From Clostridia bacterium (GTDB lineage: Bacteria > Bacillota_A > Clostridia > UBA1212 > UBA1255), in assembly GCA_017522515.1 (NCBI GenBank), contig JAFWZH010000295.1:1-12637 (forward strand): 12,637 bases of DNA, in the 5' to 3' direction. Below are positions 6,631 through 12,637 of this stretch, one piece after another. The translations under genes were made by a program, and so were the position numbers. The notes beneath the pieces were generated by a model that had not been told where the DNA came from, ran no database searches, and saw nothing but the letters and a program-made list of their open reading frames with translations. Positions within the stretch are counted from its first letter, which is position 1; each line of letters begins with the position of its first letter.

Positions 6631-7112
6631 GATTCATATTTATCATTGACGTGTCTTATTTTTTTCCTTTGATGAACTTTTACAATCGACATAGTTGGAT
6701 TAAAAATTTCACTTCCCGTTACAACTTTTTGCTGAAACCACGGCTTTGTCTTTATAAACCAATTTCCTTTCTTGAACTCAAAATTTTTCAAATGATAATT
6801 AAGGAGACTACTGGGAATCCCATCTACCCTCATCGTATCGGAATCCTGAATTATCCATATTATATCAGGCATATCAAAAACAATACCATCTATAGTAGGA
6901 TACATTTCTTCACTAAAAAGGATTTTATTTTTGTCCTTTGCGATTAAAATACCATTATGCATTCGCAAAATATCTAAATTAACATTCTCATTACACGATA
7001 ATAATATTAGCCTTGTATTACTACAAAGACTGACTTCTTGTGCCTGCAACGATATTGCTGTAAGCAAAAGAAACACAATCGGCACTATGTAACGTAAGAG
7101 TTTCATTATCAT
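6357..7112 (-). CDS. Exported protein, paralogue of the 9904-10677 gene
   Basis: A 251-residue protein from the ATG at 7112; a second ATG at 7106 starts the family-conserved MKLLRYI and may be the true start (249 residues). A signal peptide ends LQAQ. The protein is a close paralogue of the 9904 product: NYHLKNFEFKKGNWFIKTKP and the following WFQQKVVTG are identical, and the C-terminal 80 residues (from FFEIDLAD through SMDSSFSNKYYNTPRS to YTKEEYEESIK) are nearly so. Residues between the signal peptide and that block, and about 140-160, are diverged. The C-terminus is acidic and Tyr-rich. No known domain. The start is 6 bases after the stop of the LRR/MORN gene, with no room for a promoter, so the two form an operon. 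Function unknown. Confidence 0.82.
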   Translation of the reverse strand: MIMKLLRYIVPIVFLLLTAISLQAQEVSLCSNTRLILLSCNENVNLDILRMHNGILIAKDKNKILFSEEMYPTIDGIVFDMPDIIWIIQDSDTMRVDGIPSSLLNYHLKNFEFKKGNWFIKTKPWFQQKVVTGSEIFNPTMSIVKVHQRKKIRHVNDKYESFDEMRFFEIDLADTNEVEMMSMDSSFSNKYYNTPRSYYDILDWQDYLLFDEDAKQYVEKIQKEYDYYGSGRRVPYIAPYYTKEEYEESIK

Positions 7113-7118
7113 TGCAAA

Positions 7119-8480
7119 TTACATCTTAAACTCGTTATATAGTTCAAGGAACCTCTCATATTTTTTATAAATCATTTCACAAAGTTCCTCGAAATTCTTT
7201 AATCCATAAACTGACAATATCTCCTTGTCTAAAAAATCATTGTAATTATACCGCAATTTCCCCTCTATCGTTTCTAAAAACATATATTGCTTGGCACGAG
7301 GGTTTAAACTATTCCTTATATCATAGTTTGTTATTATAGAGTCTTGTTTTGCATCTTGTTTCCAAAAACCTACTTTAAAAACGTACTTGTTTTTCATATC
7401 CATTATTATAGGAAAGTCGCCCCCAATAGTATAATAGAAAGTGGAAGTTGCAGTGTCGTTGATTCTAACGATATTATATTCCATATAATCATCACATGGT
7501 CCGTAACGACAAATCTCATTAAAACGAGTATCAGTATTTTGGGGATTCATCATAACCTCTGCTAAAGTATAATAGATTTTTGCATATTGACTTGTGTCTT
7601 TATGAAGAGAATCTCCAGCGTACATTGATTTCCAATTTAATAGTTTTCCCGAATCATCGTAAGATAGTATTGATAAATCACCTTGCAAATTATATGTCCA
7701 TGTCCCTACACGAATTCCATCACGCAACTTACCCTCGCATGCCAAATACCCTTCTTTGTGCATAAAGTCAAAATCCTTATAATATATTGAAAAAGAAGAA
7801 TCTACCGAGAACGAATAATCATATTTTTTCAGCAAAGAAGAGTCCATTTCTTTTACCTGTTCGTCTGTTAGTCCGTGCATTTTGCACCATAAAACAATGT
7901 CTGATTCAAAAGGAGAATCAAATAAACTACCTGGTGGATTTCCCATAATGATAGATTTCCAATTTTTATGTTTACTGTATAAAATATCTGGATTTAGAAT
8001 TGGCGATATTTCGCATTTCTTCAATTTTTTTAATTTTAGTATTTGGGGACTTATCTCTATTGGGACACGCTTTCTATATAATTTCAGACTTTCTAAATTC
8101 TTACATTCGTATATCTCGTTTATATTTGTGGCAGAATATTTTTGCTCATACAATTCAAACTCTTTAAGATTTTTAAACTCCGTAATTCCTTTTATATCAA
8201 CCGCTGCGGATGTTGCTTTAATTTTTAGAGACTTCAGATTCGGAAAATCATCTGGCGTAATCAAAATTGAATCTCCAACATAATTATGCAATTCTATTTT
8301 TTCAACAAAATGAATCGGTACTTTTATATTAGCCCAATAGTCGTCGTTAAAATACGCTTTTTTCCCCATTTCGCACATTTTTGGAAAATCTATAATAAGA
8401 GGTATTGTTTCAGATACCTGTGCTTGTACAGAGAAATTGAACAATAACAGTAAAGGCAATATGTAACGGAAAAGTTTCAA
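7119..8480 (-). CDS. Exported LRR and MORN-like protein, TTG start
   Basis: A 453-residue protein from the TTG at 8480. The frame is open to 8579, but the -7 box at 8501-8508 lies within that extension, and DNA identity to the 2660 gene aligns this TTG exactly with its ATG. The signal peptide is MKLFRYILPLLLLFNFSVQA then Q. Residues 57-158 form irregular leucine-rich repeats: VEKIELHN, TPDDFPNLKSLKI, FKNLKEFEL, CKNLESLKL and LKKLKKCEI. Residues 246-282 (LACEGKLRDGIRVGTWTY then DDSGKLLNW) resemble a MORN/YwqK-type repeat. The remaining C-terminal part is unassigned and ends in charged helices. The N-terminal half is paralogous to the 4212 product. It is first in an operon with the 6357 gene. 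It diverges from the AbiE locus across about 155 bases. A binding or scaffold role at the cell surface is inference. Confidence 0.82.
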   Translation of the reverse strand: MKLFRYILPLLLLFNFSVQAQVSETIPLIIDFPKMCEMGKKAYFNDDYWANIKVPIHFVEKIELHNYVGDSILITPDDFPNLKSLKIKATSAAVDIKGITEFKNLKEFELYEQKYSATNINEIYECKNLESLKLYRKRVPIEISPQILKLKKLKKCEISPILNPDILYSKHKNWKSIIMGNPPGSLFDSPFESDIVLWCKMHGLTDEQVKEMDSSLLKKYDYSFSVDSSFSIYYKDFDFMHKEGYLACEGKLRDGIRVGTWTYNLQGDLSILSYDDSGKLLNWKSMYAGDSLHKDTSQYAKIYYTLAEVMMNPQNTDTRFNEICRYGPCDDYMEYNIVRINDTATSTFYYTIGGDFPIIMDMKNKYVFKVGFWKQDAKQDSIITNYDIRNSLNPRAKQYMFLETIEGKLRYNYNDFLDKEILSVYGLKNFEELCEMIYKKYERFLELYNEFKM

Positions 8481-8530
8481 AATCAAAATTGTTTGGAGTT
8501 CAAAGATAGAAAGATTTTCTTTTAGTTTTT
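8474..8530 (-). repeat. Promoter/leader/signal-peptide cassette, copy 2
   Basis: Near-identical to 2654-2709, covering first codons, 5' leader, -7 box and an upstream A-rich tract. A shorter relative surrounds 5481-5520. Confidence 0.75.
8501..8508 (-). promoter_or_regulatory. Bacteroidota -7 promoter box, TATCTTTG
   Basis: Minus-strand TATCTTTG lies 20 bases before the TTG at 8480, in the same context as the box at 2681-2688. It decides the start of the 7119-8480 gene. Confidence 0.65.
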
Positions 8531-8561
8531 GTCTTCGACGAGAGAAAATAAAATGGTTGCA

Positions 8562-8604
8562 TTTTGTACAGAAAAACAATATTTTATTTGTTTTCTATAC
8601 AAAA
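8562..8604. promoter_or_regulatory. Inverted repeat, candidate AbiEi operator
   Basis: ttttgtacagaaaaac (8562-8577) and gttttctatacaaaa (8590-8604) are reverse complements except for one mismatch and one extra base, separated by 12 bases. The right arm overlaps the -33 element of the antitoxin promoter. AbiEi proteins are known to autoregulate by binding inverted repeats in their own promoter; that this is the operator is inferred from position. Confidence 0.5.
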
Positions 8605-8618
8605 CATCACTATTTTTG
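8587..8618 (+). promoter_or_regulatory. Bacteroidota promoter for the AbiE locus
   Basis: TTTG at 8587-8590 (-33) and TATTTTTG at 8611-8618 (-7, TAnnTTTG) are separated by 20 bases, the usual spacing for the Bacteroidota primary sigma factor. The start codon follows 17 bases later. This is the best-formed promoter in the window. Confidence 0.7.
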
Positions 8619-8635
8619 CAAAAATCATTTAGAAA

Positions 8636-9256
8636 ATGACTCCGTTCAATAACATTGGTAACATACCGTTCGATAGCACCATTCTTGCTTCGCTATTTCC
8701 AAAGAACAAGCATATCAACGAAAAAGCCCGTGCGTTGGAAAAATCGGGGAAAATCATTCGGCTCAAAAAGGGATTATATGTGGCAAGTCCCGAAGAAACA
8801 GGCAAACCCATCTCGCAGGAACTTATAGCCAACCACTTGTACGGACCTTCGTATGTCGGACGCGAATATGCCTTGCGTTATTATGGACTCATTCCCGAAC
8901 GAGTGTATCTTCTCACATCTGTAACCACCAAACATTCAAGGGATTTTGAAAATGCCACGGGAAATTATTCCTACCAGAACTGTTCGCCCGAATACTTCTC
9001 CATCGGCGTAAGAATGGAACAATCCGACGGTGTTACATTTCTCATTGCCTCGCCGGAAAAGGCATTGTGCGACGTCATCAATTTCAGCAAAAACCTTAAC
9101 CTACGGTTTATGAAAGACGTTGAAATCTATCTCGAAGAAGATATTCGTTTCGACACCGACGAACTAAAAAACTTCAATATCGACATTCTTGAACAATGTG
9201 CGAGAACCAGTCGTAAACAACAAAGTATCAAAACGTTAATCAAATATCTAAAATGA
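8636..9256 (+). CDS. AbiEi-family type IV antitoxin / transcriptional regulator
   Basis: A 206-residue protein from the ATG at 8636. The N-terminal 55 residues look like the winged helix-turn-helix of AbiEi antitoxins: NEKARALEKSGKIIRLKKGL then YVASPEETGKPIS. The next part has the family-typical LIANHLYGPSYVGREYALRY then YGLIPERVYLLTSVT (63-96) and LIASPEKALCDVI (about 136-148). In type IV systems the AbiEi protein represses its own operon and counters the AbiEii nucleotidyltransferase toxin without a stable complex; this is family knowledge. The stop overlaps the toxin start by four bases (ATGA), the normal arrangement. Length and motifs are intact. Since the toxin is broken, this may now be an orphan regulator. 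It is more GC-rich than the exported-protein genes, consistent with a transferred module. Confidence 0.88.
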   Translation: MTPFNNIGNIPFDSTILASLFPKNKHINEKARALEKSGKIIRLKKGLYVASPEETGKPISQELIANHLYGPSYVGREYALRYYGLIPERVYLLTSVTTKHSRDFENATGNYSYQNCSPEYFSIGVRMEQSDGVTFLIASPEKALCDVINFSKNLNLRFMKDVEIYLEEDIRFDTDELKNFNIDILEQCARTSRKQQSIKTLIKYLK

Positions 9257-9757
9257 ACGAAATTTTTGAACAAATGCTCCTGCAACACTCCGTCGTAGGC
9301 GAAACCGACAAGCGTAACGCAATTTATGAGGTTATGCAACAAGTAATTCTCGGCGGACTATACCGTGGCGGATTCTTCAAAGAAGCTGCTTTCTATGGCG
9401 GCACGTGCCTGCGAATCTTTCACGGACTCAAGCGATATTCCGAAGACTTGGACTTCTCTTTATTGCAAAAAAATAAAGAAAAACCGCATCAAGGGACGCG
9501 ACTGGTACGATTTTGAATGGTACGTCAGGAATCGCATCGCTCTTGATTTCAACCATCTACAAGTCCGTGCAAAAGATTTCAACGGCATTGATTTAGACAA
9601 AGAACAATTTACGGAACTGCTCAAAAAACGTCTTGCCGAAACCGACATAGCAAGCGTTAAAGCAGACGTGTTACCATATGATATCAACAAACACGAACTT
9701 GACATTTGGTCAAACGATTATTTCCTTCAGTTGGCTGATATGATAGTTTACCATTGA
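9253..9757 (+). pseudogene. AbiEii-like nucleotidyltransferase toxin, internally deleted and frameshifted
   Basis: Frame one (9253-9516) encodes MNEIFEQ... with the nucleotidyltransferase signature AAFYGGTCLRIFHGLKRYSE then DLDFSLL (residues 45-71; GGT at 49-51, acidic D65 and D67), then goes out of register as KPHQGTRLVRF and stops. A second frame, shifted by one base, continues from about 9479 with NRIKGRDWYDFEWYVRNRI and ends ELDIWSNDYFLQLADMI-VYH at 9757, the typical C-terminus of this family. Intact relatives have roughly 280 residues, whereas the two parts total about 165. The central region of about 100 or more residues is missing, so this is a deletion with a frame change, not a point frameshift. 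The junction falls in the A-rich tract 9467-9484. The toxin is very probably inactive. It follows the antitoxin with a four-base overlap. Confidence 0.85.
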
Positions 9758-9852
9758 AATCATTCCATTATATGCACCTTACATATGAATTATACTCAAT
9801 ACATACCCTTACAGAGTTTTTTCGGTAAAAATCTAAAGTTTTATATTTCTTC

Positions 9853-9895
9853 TGTGTTGAGATGTCTCTCTCCGCTTCGCTCCGTTCGGCATGAC
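9853..9895. repeat. 43-bp GC-rich dispersed repeat, copy B
   Basis: Identical to 5546-5588 except one base. Its right end touches the first base of the duplicated 3' gene module at 9895. It lies between the convergent toxin pseudogene and the 9904 gene. Confidence 0.8.
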
Positions 9896-10177
9896 ATCGT
9901 TTTTTACTTTATTGACTCCTCATATTCCTCTTTTGTATAATAAGGTGCAATATACGGAACTCTTAGACCTGAACCGCAATAATCATATTCTTTTCGTATC
10001 TTTTTAACATATTTTTTAGCGTCTTCGTCAAATAATAGGTAATCTTGCCAATCCAAAATATCATAATCTGAACGTGGTGTATTATAATACTTATTGCTAA
10101 AACTGCTATCCATAGATATCATCTCACCCTCGTTAATATCTGCTAAATCAATTTCAAAAAACAACATTTCATCGAAA
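9895..10177 (-). repeat. Duplicated 3' gene module, copy 2
   Basis: Partner of 6348-6630 (about 94% identity, no gaps); a further 86-base block at 10277-10362 matches 6715-6800 with two differences. Confidence 0.85.
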
Positions 10178-10677
10178 GGTTCTGTTTTGTATTCTGGTTC
10201 TTGGGATATTTGTGCATCAAGTGGACTACGACGATGTTCTTTGCAGATTTCCACATCAGGATGCATTATTTCTTTTCCCGTTACAACTTTTTGCTGAAAC
10301 CACGGCTTTGTTTTTATAAACCAATTCCCTTTCTTGAACTCAAAATTTTTCAAATGATAATTGTGAAAATTACTTGAAAGTCCGTAAATTCTCATTGTAT
10401 CAGTCTTTTGTATAATCATCAATGGGGAAGGAGTTTCTACAAACAGTCCATCTGCATCATATACAAAACTAAAGTCTCTAAAAATAATTTTATTATTGTC
10501 CTTTGTAATCAAAGATAACGTGTCAAGAGGCCTGCGCAATAAAAGAAAATCATTCGTGTCCTTGCACGAAAACACAATCAACCTTGATAAATTACTAAGT
10601 ATGACTTCTTGTGCCAGCAACGATATTGTTGTAAGCAACAGAAAGAAAATCGGCACTATGTAACGAAAGAGTTTCAT
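9904..10677 (-). CDS. Exported protein, paralogue of the 6357-7112 gene
   Basis: A 257-residue protein from the ATG at 10677. The signal peptide MKLFRYIVPIFFLLLTTISL then LAQ is of the shared leader type. The mature part shares two near-identical blocks with the 6357 product (NYHLKNFEFKKGNWFIKTKP onward, and the last 80 residues) and differs elsewhere, with five extra residues between the blocks. No domain is recognised. It starts 7 bases after the stop of the AAA/DUF4143 ATPase gene, with no promoter between them, so it is likely translated from the ATPase transcript. The DNA just past its stop is a dispersed repeat. Function unknown. Confidence 0.82.
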   Translation of the reverse strand: MKLFRYIVPIFFLLLTTISLLAQEVILSNLSRLIVFSCKDTNDFLLLRRPLDTLSLITKDNNKIIFRDFSFVYDADGLFVETPSPLMIIQKTDTMRIYGLSSNFHNYHLKNFEFKKGNWFIKTKPWFQQKVVTGKEIMHPDVEICKEHRRSPLDAQISQEPEYKTEPFDEMLFFEIDLADINEGEMISMDSSFSNKYYNTPRSDYDILDWQDYLLFDEDAKKYVKKIRKEYDYCGSGLRVPYIAPYYTKEEYEESIK

Positions 10678-10684
10678 TCAAAAT

Positions 10685-11995
10685 TTATTTCAGCATATTC
10701 GGTAACAAATGTATGGCAAACAACGGAACATTGGTTATTTTTTCTCCTTTGAAATATTTCTCCAACGAAGTGCGAATCACGTTCGGCGTGTTATACCGTT
10801 TTATAAACTGGGCAAGTGATTTTGCCTTCAGGTTTACCTCCGCCTTTACCTCTATGGGAACAATACTACCATTCAACTGTACGACAAAATCAACCTCGGC
10901 TATGCCTTCGTCGGGTGTCCAATAATGAATTTTGATTTCATCGAAAAGTACAAGTTGTTGTAACACAAACTGTTCCGTCAACGCACCTTTGTATTGCTTG
11001 AAAAATTCGTTACCTGAAATCAACGATTTGGCATCCAAACCCGTCATTGCACCATGCAAACCAACATCAAGCACATACATTTTAAACGCATCGGCATCTT
11101 CGAATCCTGTCAAAGGCAATTCGCCAGCCCTTACTCGGGTAACTTTGTAGGCAACGCCGGCATCGCACAACCATTGTATGGAAGTTTCAAAATCGCGTGC
11201 CCTCGCACTCGGACGAACGGCAGTATAAACAAACTTTTTGTTCTCCTTGGCCAACTGCGACGGAATCGTATTCCACAGCAGTATCATACGTTTTACGATT
11301 TCCTGTGGCGGATGCTTCGAAAAATCCTTTTGGTAGGATTCAAGCAATCCGAGTTGGACTTTGCGGACTGCTACATAATCCTTTTCCTCCACAAATGTCC
11401 GTACCGCCTCGGGCATTCCGCCAACATAATAGTACTGCCGCAATAATTCTATATATTGACTTGAAAATGAGTTAATTAAGTCCCAATCCATAGAGTGAAG
11501 CATTTGCACCAACCCGTCCTTGCCCAATGCCATCAAAAATTCTTCGTACGACAACGGATAAATTCTTTCGAACTCCACTTTGCCCACAGGAAACGAATCA
11601 TCCTTATGGTCAACCACGCCCAACAAAGAACCAGCGGCAATCACATGGTATTCAGGTGCTTTGTCGCCAAAGTATTTCAACGAAAGCAGTCCACGTCGTG
11701 CATATTGAATCTCGTCGAAGAAAATCAGCGTCTTACCTTGTAGTATTTTTTTCCCCGTAACGGAACGCAATGCCATCAGAATCCGTTCTATGTCGAAATC
11801 CATTTCGAACAACGAGCGGAACTGCTCATTGTCTTCGAAGTTTATTTCCACATATTCGTCGAATTCCGTCCGACCTAATTCCCGCGCAAGCCACGTTTTA
11901 CCTGTTTGTCGTGCTCCTTCGAGAATAAGCGGTTTTCGCTTATCTGACGGCTTATTTTTCCAAGCAATCAAATTCTGTAAAACATTCCGTTTCAT
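10685..11995 (-). CDS. AAA_14 / DUF4143 ATPase
   Basis: A 436-residue protein from the ATG at 11995, full length for the family. The N-terminal AAA_14 domain has a Walker A motif GARQTGKT (27-34), a Walker B motif LIFFDEIQ (90-97) and a sensor-like IAAGSLLG (119-126). FPVGKVEFERIYPLSYEEF (135-153) and YYVGGMPEAV (189-198) are typical of this family. The C-terminal DUF4143 domain has E341, the EVDFVV stretch (D369) and PIEVKAE (E382, K384), the spacing of a PD-(D/E)xK nuclease-like fold. These proteins are common in Bacteroidota and archaea and are often thought of as mobile or defence-linked ATPases, but their substrate is not established. Three direct repeats and a promoter lie directly upstream. 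An exported-protein gene follows 7 bases downstream. Its DNA is richer in G+C than its neighbours. Confidence 0.93.
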   Translation of the reverse strand: MKRNVLQNLIAWKNKPSDKRKPLILEGARQTGKTWLARELGRTEFDEYVEINFEDNEQFRSLFEMDFDIERILMALRSVTGKKILQGKTLIFFDEIQYARRGLLSLKYFGDKAPEYHVIAAGSLLGVVDHKDDSFPVGKVEFERIYPLSYEEFLMALGKDGLVQMLHSMDWDLINSFSSQYIELLRQYYYVGGMPEAVRTFVEEKDYVAVRKVQLGLLESYQKDFSKHPPQEIVKRMILLWNTIPSQLAKENKKFVYTAVRPSARARDFETSIQWLCDAGVAYKVTRVRAGELPLTGFEDADAFKMYVLDVGLHGAMTGLDAKSLISGNEFFKQYKGALTEQFVLQQLVLFDEIKIHYWTPDEGIAEVDFVVQLNGSIVPIEVKAEVNLKAKSLAQFIKRYNTPNVIRTSLEKYFKGEKITNVPLFAIHLLPNMLK

Positions 11996-12015
11996 AGCAA
12001 TTAATCAACACTGTG

Positions 12016-12045
12016 CAAATATACTCAAAATTAACAAATTACAAA
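12016..12045 (-). promoter_or_regulatory. Promoter for the AAA/DUF4143 operon
   Basis: Minus-strand TTTG (12042-12045) and TATATTTG (12016-12023, matching TAnnTTTG) are separated by 18 bases, slightly short of the usual 19-21. The start codon follows 20 bases later. The repeat array ends 7 bases upstream of the -33 element. Confidence 0.6.
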
Positions 12046-12052
12046 ATTGCAA

Positions 12053-12134
12053 TCACATTTTTAAGACGAATATTTTAAAATTAATCACATTTTCTTGACG
12101 AATATAAACAAAACTCTCACATTTTCTTGACGAA
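12053..12134. repeat. Three 18-bp direct repeats at exact 32-bp period
   Basis: Units at 12053-12070, 12085-12102 and 12117-12134 on the plus strand. The last two are identical (tcacattttcttgacgaa); the one nearest the promoter differs at two bases. Spacers are 14 bases each, unrelated and AT-rich. A 32-bp period is close to three helical turns, so the units face the same side of the DNA. The array is directly upstream of the ATPase promoter and looks like a binding array for a regulator. Confidence 0.8.
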
Positions 12135-12148
12135 AGAGACTCGAAGAA

Positions 12149-12637
12149 TCACCAATCTTTCAACGTTTTGAAACCGTCGGCTTCGTATTTCAAAATCCAC
12201 GTTTGCGGTTCAGGAAAATTATTTCGTCCCTGTGGGAAAGGCGGATGTGTTGCCAAATATCGTATCAAGTATTCCAATGTATAAACTGGATTACTTATTT
12301 CATAGTCAAGCAATCTTTCGTATTCTTCTTTTGATTCCACGACCCTACCTTGATACATCATCACAGAATCAGCCACGTGAAACGACGAATCTTCGGAGTT
12401 CCATTCGTAATTAATGTGTGTACTAAAGTTACGTGGCTTGAGTTGTGTGTCAACTGAATATCCTACAGGTGTTATAACACCATTAGGTAATAGTTTGCAA
12501 CCTATCGTTCCTGTTTTGGGTTTCTTATTTTTATCAAACCATTGAATATCTATCGTATTTTCTTCGAACGAAAAATTTTTTATCTCTATATAGGCACGTT
12601 CCACCGTGTCGTACACAAAACCTGATATATCATGCAA
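12149..12637 (-). CDS. Unknown protein, 5' end outside window
   Basis: The frame is open from the right edge to a TGA at 12149-12151, giving 162 residues of the C-terminal part; the N-terminus and any signal peptide are not visible. The TTG at the edge should not be taken as the start. It begins HDISGFVYDTVERAYIEI, has a likely beta-rich middle (TGTIGCKLLPNGVITPVGY), a charged segment KEEYERLLDYE, and ends PPFPQGRNNFPEPQTWILKY then EADGFKTLKDW. I do not recognise the family. Composition is like the other exported-protein genes. It lies upstream of the repeat array and reads in the same direction as the ATPase. Confidence 0.7.
   Translation of the reverse strand: MHDISGFVYDTVERAYIEIKNFSFEENTIDIQWFDKNKKPKTGTIGCKLLPNGVITPVGYSVDTQLKPRNFSTHINYEWNSEDSSFHVADSVMMYQGRVVESKEEYERLLDYEISNPVYTLEYLIRYLATHPPFPQGRNNFPEPQTWILKYEADGFKTLKDW

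Noticed and set aside
9467..9473. A7 run as a programmed frameshift site joining the two AbiEii frames
   Set aside because: Joining the frames needs a +1 (or -2) shift, not the usual -1 slip on such a run, and even the joined product lacks the central region of the family.
9758..9852. Small gene or terminator after the toxin pseudogene
   Set aside because: No frame with a plausible start and no clear stem-loop with a T-run found.
11054..11760. Several plus-strand open frames inside the ATPase gene
   Set aside because: Antisense to a full-length, motif-complete AAA/DUF4143 gene.
12053..12134. Small CRISPR array
   Set aside because: Only three 18-bp units with 14-base spacers, too short for CRISPR, and no cas genes nearby.
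12053..12134. Repeats as decayed copies of a coding end (each reads F-V-K-K-M-stop on the minus strand)
   Set aside because: The 32-bp period is not a multiple of three and the spacers are unrelated, so a DNA-level role fits better.

Overview
The window looks like a piece of a Bacteroidota genome, probably order Bacteroidales. Most of the DNA is AT-rich. Several genes are preceded by the Bacteroidota -7 promoter box (TAnnTTTG). Most predicted secretory signal peptides end in a G-Q or A-Q cleavage site. Two protein families are typical of the phylum: a 'Fibrobacter succinogenes major paralogous domain' protein and an AAA/DUF4143 ATPase. The exact genus cannot be told from the sequence.

Layout: almost everything reads on the minus strand. 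From right to left there is a 5'-truncated unknown gene (12149-12637), then an 82-bp array of three 18-bp direct repeats at an exact 32-bp period, a promoter, and an AAA_14/DUF4143 ATPase gene (10685-11995). A secreted-protein gene (9904-10677) follows 7 bases after the ATPase. Next is a plus-strand AbiE-type toxin-antitoxin locus: an intact AbiEi-like antitoxin (8636-9256) and an AbiEii-like toxin broken by an internal deletion plus frame change (9253-9757). Left of it is a run of minus-strand genes for small exported proteins: an LRR/MORN-like protein (7119-8480), a paralogue of the 9904 gene (6357-7112), a Cys-containing protein (5702-6277), a second LRR-like protein (4212-5492), a protein with a CxxCxxC motif (2988-4118), a short protein (2109-2660), a Fib_succ_major protein (1482-1982), and a YD-repeat protein running off the left edge (1-1437).

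Five exported-protein genes share almost the same first residues (MKL(L/F/C)R(Y/S)I). Three also share promoter and 5' leader sequence, although the mature proteins differ. This looks like a lineage-specific family of surface or periplasmic proteins built by duplicating a promoter plus signal-peptide cassette. The two 6357/9904 paralogues are mosaics of about 94-98% identical and strongly diverged blocks. The spaces between genes hold dispersed GC-rich repeats (GTCAT..CGAGCGAAGCGAG type), one pair of which encloses a perfect 23-bp hairpin.

No tRNA, rRNA, CRISPR array, transposase or reverse transcriptase was seen. No function is proven for the exported proteins; the ATPase and AbiE assignments are the firm ones. 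The most interesting items are the repeat array in front of the ATPase, the shared promoter/signal-peptide cassette, the mosaic paralogues, the nested palindrome, and the GC-rich 3' half of the Fib_succ_major gene.
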